The notes under the pieces are model-generated. The model searched no databases. It was not told the origin of the DNA and was given only the letters and a program-made list of their open reading frames with translations. A DNA stretch of 64,000 nt, from NCBI GenBank assembly GCA_010094045.1, contig ML986634.1, positions 1 through 64,000 of the forward strand, in the 5' to 3' direction. This stretch comes from Lojkania enalia. Taxonomy: Eukaryota > Ascomycota > Dothideomycetes > Pleosporales. Shown here piece after piece: positions 42,636 to 53,643 of the stretch. Position 1 is the stretch's first letter. The number at the start of each line of letters is the position of its first letter. The translations under genes and the position numbers were made by a program.

Positions 42636-44436
42636 ATGTTACGGCCATCGTTGTATAGCATAAGTTGGATAGGGTGGAACCTAGTATCTATGGCATTTAT
42701 CATTTTAATGGTTCGCGATATCCATCACCACCCACCACTCCATCACTACCCATGAGGATTACTGGCTAGTCCCTAAAGCTAATATATAGCTCGTGATCCT
42801 AGGTCCTCGCTGTTGTTAGCTACAACCTCACTATTCACCCACTGGCCTCTGTCCCTGGACCATTTTGGGCGCGAGCAAGCGGCATCCCATCTTGGTATCA
42901 CGCGAAGGGTGGAATACGTCATATCTGGTTGTTGCAGCTATTCCGAAAATATGGTAACATCATCCGGCCAGCCCCCAACTTGGTTTTATTCTGCGATCCT
43001 GAAGCGGATAAAGTTATTTACAGTAATAAATCCAACGTAAGACGGAGCGACTTTTACAGGGTCCTTAAACGTAAAGAAGATGAGAACATGCCGCTGAATA
43101 TTGTCGATGTTAGTGAGCACGCGGCAAGACGCAAGCTGCTCAATCTCGCTTTCATTGAAAAGTCTCTGCGTCCTGCCTCAAGGTTCATTATCATGCACGT
43201 GGACCGGTGGCACCAGATCATACTAGATGAAGATGACGGCGCAGATAATTGGACAAGGCCGCGAGATCTTGCATCAAATTTTGATGAGCTAGTGTTTGAT
43301 ATACTGGGCGATATTTGCTTCGGAAAGTCCTTCGACCTCAAGGAGCCCGGTGATAACCCGATGAAAGCGATCCCTCATACTCTTACGGAGTATATGCGAT
43401 TCTACTATCCAGTCTGTCCTCCCTCACCTCCCTCCTGCTTTCTGCCTTTCTTTCTCAGTTCCACCTAGTGAGGCTTTCTCATTCGAGTAGAGATGTGCTA
43501 ATTAATTTGGCATTGAAGTTTTGCCGGTCGCCATTTCTGTCCTTATTGAGCTGGATCAAGCCTCGCGGCTTTGACTGGCTAATCAATTTCGTCGCTCCGC
43601 CACTTGTGCACCAGTACAACAAGTTTGTCCACAATACTATTGGCAATCGAATCGCTTTACAAAAGGATCAAGAGGACCTACCCGAGGAAGAACGGCGTCA
43701 AGATATGTTTTACTTCCTTTATGAGGCAATAAATCTTGGTAGGAGTTCCGGGTTCATTACATATAACGAGGGCGACCTTAGAGCCGACTGTGGCCTCCTT
43801 ATGATTGCAGGTTCTGACAAGACGTCCCTGACGCTCTCGAGTCTCTTTTTTTATCTGTCTGGGAACCCAATAGTATACCGGAAGCTTGTTGACGAGATCC
43901 GTGCAACTTTTGATTCAGTACAAGACGTCGCGTACGGCCCAAAACTAACGGGATGTATATACTTGAGGGCTTGCATTGACGAGGTAATGCGGCTCACCCC
44001 GGTCATACCCTGTGAGCCGCCACGACAGGTACTTGCTGGGGGCATCGAGATCATGAGAACGCATTATGTGGCAGGTACTACGGTTGGCACTGTGCCTTGG
44101 GCTAATGGGCGCAACGAGGAGGTGTACGGAGACGCCTCCGTGTTTCGGCCAGAGCGTTGGATCGTGGATAAGATTTCAGTGACCGAGGAAGAGGTCGCGC
44201 GACTGAAAGCCAACTTCCGCCCGTTCCTTTCCGGACCCGGTGTCTGCCCGGGGAAGAACCTAGCTCTTATGGAAATGATGATCATTGTATCCCGTACTCT
44301 ACATCGATTCGAGTTGAGGCGGGTGCCTGGATCCAATCGCGGCGGTGACGACGACTATCACTACCAGCTAGAAGATGTCTATGTCACGGCACGACAGGGC
44401 CCAGACGTGCAGTTCCGAAGGAGGCGAGAATCATGA
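42636..44436 (+). CDS. Cytochrome P450 monooxygenase
   Basis: Proposed exons 42636-42683, 42803-43411 and 43519-44436, giving 524 residues. The first exon (MLRPSLYSISWIGWNL) and its GTATCT donor are the least certain part; exon 2 begins after CCTAG with VLAVVSYNLTIHPLASVPGP, the membrane anchor end and proline-rich hinge. The ExxR pair is Glu374/Arg377 (IDEVMRL), the PERF-type motif is FRPERW, and the heme loop is FLSGPGVCPGKN with Cys462 as ligand. In the I-helix the usual AGxDTT reads AGSDKT (about 316-321), so the residue after the acidic position is Lys instead of Thr. The second intron has an uncommon GTCTGT donor. It is the first gene of the prenyltransferase cluster and likely hydroxylates or cyclises its product. 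Confidence 0.87.
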
Positions 44437-44439
44437 ATG

Positions 44440-44715
44440 AACATGGGAGAGGTGTCTCTAAGCCAGCACAGAGTTGGAGTTACCTGAAGGAACGAGGATT
44501 TCCTATGCATAGAACCTTGTTTTTATGATAGGAGAGTCAGAGAACTTAGCTAAGAAACTAGACATATACACTAAACTAACCAATTACGTTTAGGGAATCT
44601 TAATAAAGCTCGCTGTATTAAGAGTAAATACTCAGATCGCTAATGGTAATAGTAACTAGCGGGGCTCTGCGGCAGTTGCCTTCAGCATCATTGTGGTCCG
44701 ACCAACATTAGCACA
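44440..44715. other. Convergent 3' region 44440-44715
   Basis: Short AT-rich spacer between the convergent P450 and membrane-protein genes. Nothing recognised. Confidence 0.35.
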
Positions 44716-46252
44716 CTATGACCAACTTTCCTGGTGGCTGTGAGGCTGTGAGCCGCTTCCGTCATCTTTCGCATAAATAACGTGTACTTCGTCAGTTCGA
44801 TGGATTTTCTTGATCGTCTTAGATGGTATACTACTACCATGCGTTTGCGCTCCAGAAAGTGTGTTCGCCAGCTCGATCTCATCTTCCTCTAGAATCCTGT
44901 CTTGGCTGCCGCCTTTACTCGGCAGGGCTCCAAAATTCTCGCCGCTGTTCCTGGTTTCAAGGACGCTATTCATCTCGAACTTGCGACGCGCCCTACCAAT
45001 GCGTGACTTATCGCTAGATAATTCGATATCGGCGTACCCCTTGCGATTGCCGCTCGCGCTATTGGGCGTTAGGTAGGTGCTCCGGGAATCACCTTTCATG
45101 GACCAGGCGTGATTTCGAACTCTCTCGAGCAGGGGCTGGAGGAGCGGGATGCAAGCTGCAATGATGATAACGCTGCCTTCGATGCTTCTCAAGAAGTTAG
45201 CCGGTCAGGTTTTTGGCAGAATTGGGCTGACTGCACGCCATTGTTAACACTTACATTGTCCAGATGGTTATATCGCAACTGTCGACTATTGACATTAGTA
45301 AAGTATCGGAAACGGGTCTTCGGGTCCATTACATGTAAAGTCAGGGCTAGCAAGGCCTTTGAGTCTTGTAATCTTGTATGCGGCAACAATAGTAGAGCTT
45401 CACTCCGCGTCAGCAAGTACAGGCTAGCACACGGAGATCACGGTGACAGCTGCTTACATTGAGCCGACACCAAGTGCTGCGCTCAGTGCAATTTTTTTCT
45501 TCATTGAGATCTGGATCTTATACAGTACTACTGCAGGGTAGACGGAAAGGTAGAAGTCCACAAAGGCCGAAAAAGCTGTCCAGAAGCTGTCAGCAAGATG
45601 GCGGAATCACCATTGTCAAGTGAGCAAGTGTAATACCAACCGGAAGCTCCCTCGGAGTAGTGAACCCCTATCCATTTCGAATAACAAACCTCTGCAGGAA
45701 CTGAGAAATCCCACTGAGATTTTGGTGGTAGACATTGGCAGAAGACAATGGGGACAGCGATCATCATGGTGACAAAGCAGAATGTACACATCGACCAGAG
45801 CCATATGAGATGCGCTCGTGAAGGGTTCAGAAGTCTGGCGAGGAGATTCGCGACAGCTAACTTCGGTAGGACGTAAGAGAGAATTCCTGGGACGAAGCCG
45901 ATTAAGGTATACTTAATAGCTCCTTGGATCTGTTCTGGAGTGAGTGTCTGGATATGTCGGCCACTTCCCGAGTGAACCGCGGCCGTCGAGAATCCAACAC
46001 TCATCCAGCCGCAAATCTTGTCTACTATTAATACACGATTGCGAGGACCGAGTCAATAATGCTGCCACTTACAACTGATAATACGATCATATAGTCATCG
46101 ATCTGGAACTTGCGCACTATGAATATTCTGACGTACAGCCTGGCGGCCGCGAAGAGGGTGCTAAGAGCCGCGACGGCGCTAATTGAAGCAGTGACATGTG
46201 GACCGTTATCTTCTCCTACACGAGCCGGATCTAAGGGCGATAACGTAGTCAT
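44716..46252 (-). CDS. Fungal rhodopsin-like integral membrane protein (7-TM)
   Basis: Six exons on the minus strand, 46252-46073, 46016-45641, 45575-45458, 45397-45333, 45285-45255 and 45187-44716, give 413 residues, and all phases agree. It has the 'Rhodopsin domain' layout common in Pezizomycotina: TM1 SISAVAALSTLFAAARLYVR, the motif RKFQIDDYMIVLS, TM3 with YVLPKLAVANLLARLL, TM4 LIWLWSMCTFCFVTMMIA, extracellular Cys (CQCLPP, EVCYSKW), TM5 AFVDFYLSVYPAVVLYK, TM6 ALGVGS.STIVAAYK, and TM7 ITIWTISIEGSVIIIAACIPLLQPL. A 100-residue polar cytosolic tail follows. No retinal-binding Lys is evident, so this is not a microbial opsin. Biochemical role is unknown; members occur in or beside metabolite clusters. 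The fifth exon is only 31 nt. Divergent from the O-methyltransferase gene. Confidence 0.85.
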
Positions 46253-47073
46253 TATTAGTTCAGCGAGAGATAGAAGTAATAATGTTAGTGGTGTTGCATA
46301 GTACGTTGTGGCGGACTGTCTTTGTGCATGTCAAAGTGATGGGAGTCTGCTCTCGATGTGCTAATTTAAACACTGATCGAATTAGTATGCACAGCGTCTA
46401 CACCTCAATTGGATGGAGCCGCCCCCAGGCTGTCACAGTACCAAGTAAAATGGAAGACATCTGTGAACGCATACCAACGGCAGCCCATCCTTTCGTTCGG
46501 ACATACCTTCGTCAACGGAAGGTCCTCCTTCCCGGGGCCTCGCTCCAGCATGCTATGTGCCTACAGCGGGCTTCAATCCAATACTACTAGGATACTGCTC
46601 CTTTGACGCAACCTGCAGTAGCCCCCAGCCTCCCGTTGAATCCTTGCACAGCATCTCCTCCAGTCACATCATTTACGGGAGATCTTACTCAAATATGGCG
46701 ATTGGCATAACCGTGCATGAATGTGGAAGCAAGGGCTCTGTCGCATCGTTACATTATGTACGCCGTAGACCAACATTGTAAGAAGTAATATGATCACGCT
46801 CACCGTCGCTGCACGCACATACTGCTGGGATAACAGTCCGATGAGGGGTCTGCAGCAAGACTGAACGAGCCAACCTTCCATTCCAACAAGCATCTCTCCC
46901 ATTTACAAGATCACTGGCATGCCATTGGATAGATTTTAACCGGGCCCGCTCTCATTCATGTAAAGCTTGCTCAGTCTCCCAGCCTTGGAGCTTAATCGCT
47001 TGCTGATAACTTCCTTTTCATCGAAAGTGCCTGAGTTTCGTCTCTTCATATATTCAAACATCCTCCAGTCGCC
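46253..47073. promoter_or_regulatory. Divergent promoter, membrane protein / O-methyltransferase
   Basis: 821 bp between divergent starts within the metabolite cluster. Open frames in it are short and lack domains. A shared regulatory region is likely from layout; no specific operator is claimed. Confidence 0.35.
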
Positions 47074-48520
47074 ATGGCCCTTCCTATTGGTTTTGAGACG
47101 GCTGTCAACCCATCCAACATCGATGCGGTCCCCAAACTTTTATCAGAAGTAGCATCTGCCGGCAATGCTCTTTCCAAGACCGGCGGTGCTCCTCTAGTAT
47201 CCCGGCTGGAACTGCTTGCGAAGGCGCGAGAGCTCGTACACGCGCTCGAGACTCCTCGTGAGGTCATGATTCAGCATGTCTGGGCGCAGGCTAGTCGAAA
47301 ATATCCCGAAAATGAGCTGCATGGCTAATTGATCACCAGCCTTCTAATACTATGGCCATCTCATTTGGCGTATACACAGGCTTATGGTCTGCAATGGCAA
47401 AAAATGGTGACGGCCCTCAGAAAGTGTCCGACCTAGCCAAGCAGCTCGGCATGCAAGAGGAGCTCTTGCAGCGTATGATGCGACATGTAGCCGCTTCTGG
47501 TTATCTAGATATGACAGCTCCTGACGAATTCACGCCCAACAATTTCAGCAAGTCCTTATCTATGCCAGTCATGTCTAGTGGCTACTACACCGGGTGAGAT
47601 TTACGCAAAGATTCGCATCAGACCAGCACTGATATGCTTTTAAATAGCCCGCCGATCCTCAATCCTACTTTTCTGCACGCTCACGACTGGCTTAAGGACA
47701 GGGGCTACAAAATCCCGAGAGACAAAAATGACACAGCATATCAAGTAGCTCATAATACCAAGCTTCATTGGTTTGAGCATATCCAGTCAACGCCGCCGCA
47801 CGGGCAGAATTTCAACGACCACATGGCGGGCTACCTCCTAGGGCGCCCGTCGTGGAGTGATGAGGGATTCTACCCGGTCAAGAAACGACTTCTCGAGGGG
47901 TTCGATCTAGGGAACAATGACTCTGTCTTGCTTGTTGACATTGGTGGCGGCATAGGTCATTATACGGAGCAGTTCCGATCCAAGTTTCCAGATGCACCCG
48001 GACGACTGATTCTGCAAGACTTGCCCGTTGTCCTTGGACAGATTCAGGGGCTTCACCCGCGCATCGAGAGGATGGAATATGACTTCTTCACAGGACAGCC
48101 GGTGAAGGGTAAGTTTCTCAACGCCGCATTAATTTTCCCTGCTATCTGCCCTTCATTCTTATCTATCCACCTGGGTGGCTGACCAACGACTTGTACCTAG
48201 GTGCGCGCGTTTATTACACGCATTTCATCCTCCACGACTGGCCGGATGAAGATTGTGTCAAAATTGCCGGCCGCGTCAGGGAAGCCATGCAGCCTAGTTA
48301 CAGCAAGTTCCTCGTTCACGAGCACGTCATCCCGCCAGTGAAGCAAGACTCTGAACAGACTGCCCTAGACCTTATCATGATGACAGGCTTCGGCGGCAAG
48401 GAGCGTAGCGCGGCACAGTGGTCTGACTTGCTGGAGAAGAGGTGCGGGCTCAAGATTGTTAATATCTATACTGTGGTCAACGGCATTGAGAGCGTGATTG
48501 AGTGCGAGCGTCCCGAGTAA
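47074..48520 (+). CDS. SAM-dependent O-methyltransferase
   Basis: Four exons, 47074-47289, 47340-47593, 47648-48108 and 48201-48520, give 416 residues. The N-terminal dimerisation/winged-helix region includes 'QKVSDLAKQLGMQEELLQRMMRHVAASGYLD'. The SAM site is LLVDIGGGIGHY, followed by LILQDLP and the adenine-contact region. The catalytic base is the His of ILHDWPDEDC, as in COMT-like enzymes. The first intron has no GT donor: the only junction that keeps the conserved 'QHVWAQ' with 'PSNTMAIS' is a GC..AG intron (GCTAGT..CACCAG, 50 nt). It methylates a hydroxyl of a small aromatic molecule, probably on the cluster product. Some fungal relatives act on polyketides, others on indole-derived metabolites. 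Confidence 0.88.
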
Positions 48521-49702
48521 AAGGGGATTAGCCTTGACTTAAAATTTTGTTGCTACTAGCTAACACTAAAATGCCAACTTGTCATAGTCCCGGTGCTGTT
48601 TAAGCAAAATTGGCCCTCTAAAGAATATTAAACAAGGCAGAGATGTGTATCTCAGTAGATATTGCAAACCTAGAACTACTTTCTCTCTTAGGGCTAATCC
48701 AAATTACCATGTCGTGCGAATATAATTCTGTCATACAATAGAACGCCATTTGGCTGGTAGAACAAGACGTTGCACTGCCCCATGGACAACTCGAATGCAC
48801 CTCACTGGAATGAGACCTGTCAGAACTAGCAAGCCAAGCTGCATATCCTATTCAATATTTGCACCTTAACCAGAAACCTGGAGCAATATGCGTGAGTGCG
48901 GGAACACTCGCACTTTCCGGCCCGTCTGTAGCGAAGACTGCCTCGCAAGGAAGGTGGAGGCCATTTGTACTCATGATTTCCCTATCAACGGACATAGACG
49001 GATTAGATGTCACTCTATCTGCGGTTCTGCTGACCGCGAGTATAACACCCATGTTGCGACGTCAATCTCCTATGTAAACCTACCAACATGGCAGAAAATG
49101 CGCAGCTGCGCAAGAAAGGAGGATGACTGCATGCCTATGCTACGGCCGAAGCGAACGCCTCTTCCGTGCATGCATATAATATAGCTAAGGTGTACGCCTC
49201 TCCCGCGCATGCATATGATGGCCAAGGCGTGCGCCTATTCCCTGCATGCATATGATACAGCCAAGGCGTACGCTTCTTCCCTGCATGCCAACCATGGTGG
49301 GTTTGCGGGCTGCCTACAAGGAGTCCGGAGAAATCCTCCAAAATTCGGACATATGGGGAACGTTCTTATTAGTAGTATGCGTTTCCGTGTCATTCCGCCC
49401 CATTTTATACAGGGAACTATAATGACGAACCGAGTCTGGGGTCCTTTTGCACAGACGGAGTTTTACAGAATGTCAAAGTATCCCCTGAAAACTGGGCAAA
49501 CCTTCGGGCTCGCCCGTTCACGGGAAGACCCTGTGCACCGAGTATGGCTGGATTTCAGTGTTATTGAAAAGAGCTCTGGCATCTCGAAATACTTGACTAG
49601 GTACTAGCTAGTCCAAATTTACATCGCATCACACAACAAAGGCACATTTGTTCAACGCACTATCCATATAATGCTTTTTTTGCATCTACTTTCCTTAGTA
49701 AG
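48521..49702. other. Intergenic region 48521-49702
   Basis: 1.2 kb upstream of the prenyltransferase gene. It contains a four-copy minisatellite (49143-49291). Open frames across the repeat reflect its periodicity and are not genes. Confidence 0.45.
49143..49291. repeat. Degenerate 37-39 nt minisatellite, four copies
   Basis: Four tandem units share the core ACGCCTCTTCC..TGCATGCAT, with the core starting at about 49155, 49194, 49231 and 49270. Each of the first three holds the palindrome TGCATGCA; the fourth is truncated. The array lies 410 bp before the prenyltransferase start. Confidence 0.85.
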
Positions 49703-51102
49703 ATGAATGTCTTTTGGCGGCTTGGAACTCAACACTTGTTATCAATATGGCACTATTCTAGGGGATTTTTATCTACTCTTCTACTGGGAACTCCCTATCA
49801 TGTTGTGCCTGAGAGACATCAAAACATCAGCAAACACCATCAAAATTTTTGGTGTAGAACAACTGGACATGTGTTGGATGTCCTGATGCAGGCAGCCAAC
49901 TACTCCCATCAAGCTCACGGTGATATCATGTCTTTCTTCGCAAAGAACATAGCCCCTTTCCTTGGGCCTACCGACAAGCCTAATTTTAAGGGATGGAAAA
50001 GCTTCATGACTGACGACAATACCCCTATCGAGATCAGCTGGGACTGGTGTGGACCTGCCGACGAACCTATCATTCGATTTTCAATAGATCCGATGAGCTT
50101 ATCTGCGGGCACTTTCGCGGACCCGATGAACGCAGCCGGGCCTGAGTCATTTAAGAATATGATACTTGAAGTCTTCCCGAAGATAGATATGTTTTGGTTT
50201 GACCACTTCAACTCCTTTTTCAACCGAGGCACAACAGAAGCCGGCGCAGAGGAAGACCACCCATCCCGCATCTTCTGGGGCTTCGATTTAGGTGAAACTG
50301 GGGTTACGACCAAGACTTACTTCTTTCCCGGCCCTCTAGCGCGAACTATAGGAGCATCCAACTTGTGTACAATTGCTCAATCTCTAGCTTGTGCGCCGTA
50401 CTGTACACCAGACAAGCTCCAAGCTTTCAACCAGCTTGCCAGCTTCGCCAACAGTCTCGGCACTAACGCACTAGAGTTCGAGATGCTCGCCATAGATATG
50501 GTGGATCCTCTAAGATCGCGGCTCAAGCTCTATTTTCGAAATCGCCGAACTGATTTCAGTTCAATACGCGACATGATCACTTTAAACGGGAAGAAGCCTG
50601 GAGCCCACCTGGAGAAGGGGCTTTGTAGTCTGAAGAAACTCTGGGATTCCCTTTTTGATCGGTTGGATGCTCCTGAGGATCTGGAACTACGACTAAATGA
50701 GCACCGAACGGCTGGAATTCTATACAACGCCGAGTTTCGTCTGGGAAGCAGCTACCTAGACATCAAGATCTACATACCAGTTCGCCATTATTCGAGGAAT
50801 GATCAGCATGTTATGGATAAGATTCAAGAGTTTGTAGACAGCCAGAGACAAGCAGCCCATGTCCCCGTGGGAGGCGCGTTTGGAATGACAGGTTCAACGT
50901 ATGTTAGAGCGATGAAGAGTATATTGTAAGTACCCTTACCCTATGTCCTACCACCATAATAATGAATTGACAAAAACGAAGCGAGGATCAGTCTTTGAAG
51001 ACTGGCCTGGGGTTACATACGTATATTGGGTGCTCTATTAAGGTGGATGGTTCGTTGAGAGTAGTTTCGTATATTAACCCACTGGCTGGAAAATTTAAGT
51101 AG
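49703..51102 (+). CDS. DMATS-type aromatic (indole) prenyltransferase
   Basis: Two exons, 49703-50925 and 50982-51102, give 447 residues, the usual size of ABBA-fold DMATS enzymes. It transfers a prenyl group from DMAPP (or a longer donor) to an aromatic ring without metal. Motifs in order: FWCRTTGHVLDVLM; the Glu of TPIEISWDW, which in indole prenyltransferases binds the indole nitrogen; the diphosphate-binding basic/Tyr shield residues IIRFSIDP, TKTYFFPG, RSRLKLYF, DIKIYIPVRHY; and in the small last exon LHTYIGCSIK..SYINPLAG. The catalytic residues appear complete. It is flanked by an O-methyltransferase and a flavin monooxygenase. The acceptor could be tryptophan, a diketopiperazine or another indole; no NRPS is present in the window to supply one. 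Confidence 0.92.
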
Positions 51103-51701
51103 AAGTAAAATAATGTTCAAAGACATAAATTCATATCGTTCCTTATTTTCGTCATGATTCTAGAATTGGCTGTAAGGCATTGAATAGCTGAAATAAATTG
51201 GTCCGTATTTACTTGGACCCCTGCCAAATAAAAACCCATTCTTGACAGGTTCTCCTATATTTGAGTGAGAAGATGGAATTCCCATTAGCTCTAATGAGCA
51301 GACCACCTCTTCTAATGAATTTGTCACAATCTTACACCTCCTAGCACTTCCAATAACTCATTTCTGTTGCATATTAGCCCAGTTTGGTGGGGGTACTCGT
51401 TTCCAATCGGCCTAAACCAGGGAGGGGTGGGCAATGTGGCTAGAGAACCTCCTGGTTATTAGCATGCCCCGTCCATTACTGACACGCAAAACTTCTCTAT
51501 TGATTACTCATCTTTGCACATATTATCTATATAAGCCGGGAGTTAGAAGTCTTAGAAATCACTGACTTCTCAACATCGTTTCACTTTGCAGTTCTTCTAC
51601 ATCGTGCTGACACCTAGATAGTTTGCATTACGAGGAAGAGTACGGTAGTCTTCAACGGTCATTTTCTCGTCCGCCTCCTTCTTTGCCCCACTCCACGTAC
51701 C
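51103..51701. other. Intergenic region 51103-51701
   Basis: 599 bp between the prenyltransferase and monooxygenase genes. A TATATAAG-like word lies near 51530, about 170 bp before the monooxygenase ATG. No other feature recognised. Confidence 0.4.
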
Positions 51702-53643
51702 ATGGATCCAACCAAGGAAGACGCTATTTACAATGAGCGGTTCGTCAGAGTTATCTGCATCGGTGCTGGAGCATCAGGTATCTGCATGGCCTACAAGCTC
51801 AAACGATCGTTCACCAATTTTTCTCTAATAGTGAGACATTCCCTACCGCTCCATAATGCAATTTATAGCTCATTATCTTGTAAAGATCTACGATAAAAAC
51901 CCTGAGATCGGGGGAACCTGGTACGAGAATCGCTATCCAGGCTGTGCATGCGATGTACCTTCCCATAATTATACCTATTCCTTTGACCCCAAACCGGACT
52001 ACTCATCTGTCTATGCGGGTTCGAAAGAGATTAAGTCCTACTTTGAAGATTTTGTCTCAAAACACGACTTGGGTCAATTCATTCACACGTCACACCTTGT
52101 CACAAGGGCAGTTTGGGTTGAGGAAAAGGGCGAGTGGACGGTAGAGGCAAAAAGCCTGCTGACAGGCCAAATCGTGAAGAGTGTTTGTGACATTCTAATC
52201 CATGCCACTGGTTATCTGAATAAGCCAGCTTGGCCGCGTGTTAGCGGCTTAGGGGATTTCAAGGGTGTCAAACTCCATAGCGCCGACTACGACGACAGCG
52301 TTGACCTCAAAGACCGTAATGTACTGATCATCGGCGGCGGATCCTCCGCGGTACAGATCCTGCCTGCAATCCAGCCCATTGTTCTGAAAGCAAAGATCAT
52401 CATTCGGACACCCTCGTGGATGCTGCCGGACATCAGCACTGAAACCTCCACCTTCACCCCTGATCAGATTAAGGAGTTCGTAAAGAAGCCTGAGCTACTG
52501 ATGGCACTTCGTCAAGAGAATGAAAGGACGATGAATAGTATCTTCAGTGAGTTCCATGGAACGATCTCTAATTTGTACCCTGCTAACAGGTCGCTAAAGC
52601 CGTTTACATGAAAAACACCGCGTTGCAGAACCAAGCCAAGGTCCTCCTCGAGTCGGCAACAAGAGAAATTTTGAAGGAATATGACATGGTTGACAAACTT
52701 ATCCCCGACTTCTCTGTTGGATGCAAACGGGTGATACCCTCTGGGTTCCAATTTCTACGAGTGAGTACGCCCATGCCACTAAACTACGGCCTCATTGATC
52801 TCACGATGAAGGTAGACATTGCAAGAAGAGAACGTTAGTGTCGTCCACTCAGCTGCTTCCTCGTTCACTAGTTCAGGGTGCATCACTGAAGATGGTCAGC
52901 ATCATGAAGCCGATGTTATGATATGCGCAACCGGTTTCGACACATCCTATGTACCACGTTATCCCGTGATAGCTTCGGGTCTAAACTTGCAAACGGAATG
53001 GAACCGGTCAATTATGGGCTATATGGGGGTGGGTATTTCCGGCTTCCCAAACACTTTCACACTACTAGGCCCCTACACACCAGTATCGAACGGGCCTACC
53101 CTAGTCGCCGTCGAAGCTCAGTCGGACTATATATGTTCCTTCATCGACCGCTACCAGACGGAGCCTGTGCACAGCATGACTGTTCGACCTAGCATTTGCA
53201 AGGAGTTTAAGGAAAATGTAGCCAAAGTTATGGAAAAGCTTGTCTGGACAGACAATTGCCGTAACGTACACAACAATGGTCGTATGGGTTCTCGTGTGCC
53301 GACAACCTGGCCTGGATCGACTTTGCATTACCTTGAAGCAATTCGAGAGCCTCGGTGGGATGACTGGGACTTTCAGTATCGAGGTAATCGCTTCACGTGG
53401 ATGGGCAATGGGATCTCACAGACAGAAATGGTTTCTACCACAGACCTGGCTTACTATATTCGACAACAAGATAATAGCCCTCTTCTAAGCAGAAATGCTA
53501 GAAATCTAGCCATGGCAAAGATGGGCTCTCAGCCTGCCCGAGAACTTCATCGGCAGGCAAAATTAAGCCCTGCTAAGACTAACAAAACAACGGACGAGGA
53601 AACAAGTATCAAAGACAAAGAAGTAGTAATAGATAAGAAGTGA
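51702..53643 (+). CDS. Baeyer-Villiger-type flavin monooxygenase
   Basis: Four exons, 51702-51830, 51886-52546, 52600-52760 and 52816-53643, give 592 residues. The first Rossmann motif is CIGAGASG (residues about 22-29) for FAD, followed by the conserved 'EIGGTWYENRYPGCACDVPSHNYTYSF' segment. The BVMO-like fingerprint reads FKGVKLHSADYD (the usual consensus ends W-P/D), and the second nucleotide motif IIGGGSSA binds NADPH. 'MICATGFDTSY' is the C-terminal FAD/ATG signature. The C-terminal tail (about 50 residues) is Lys-rich and polar. It probably inserts oxygen next to a ketone or hydroxylates the prenylated product. Two acceptor choices (CTAAAG|CC and GGTAG|AC) were fixed by frame. Last gene of the metabolite cluster. 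Confidence 0.9.

Noticed and set aside
44716..46252. Membrane-bound terpene cyclase or microbial opsin
   Set aside because: The motifs match the fungal rhodopsin-domain family (RKFQIDDYMIVLS, TISIEGSV); no terpene-cyclase acidic motifs and no retinal Lys were seen.
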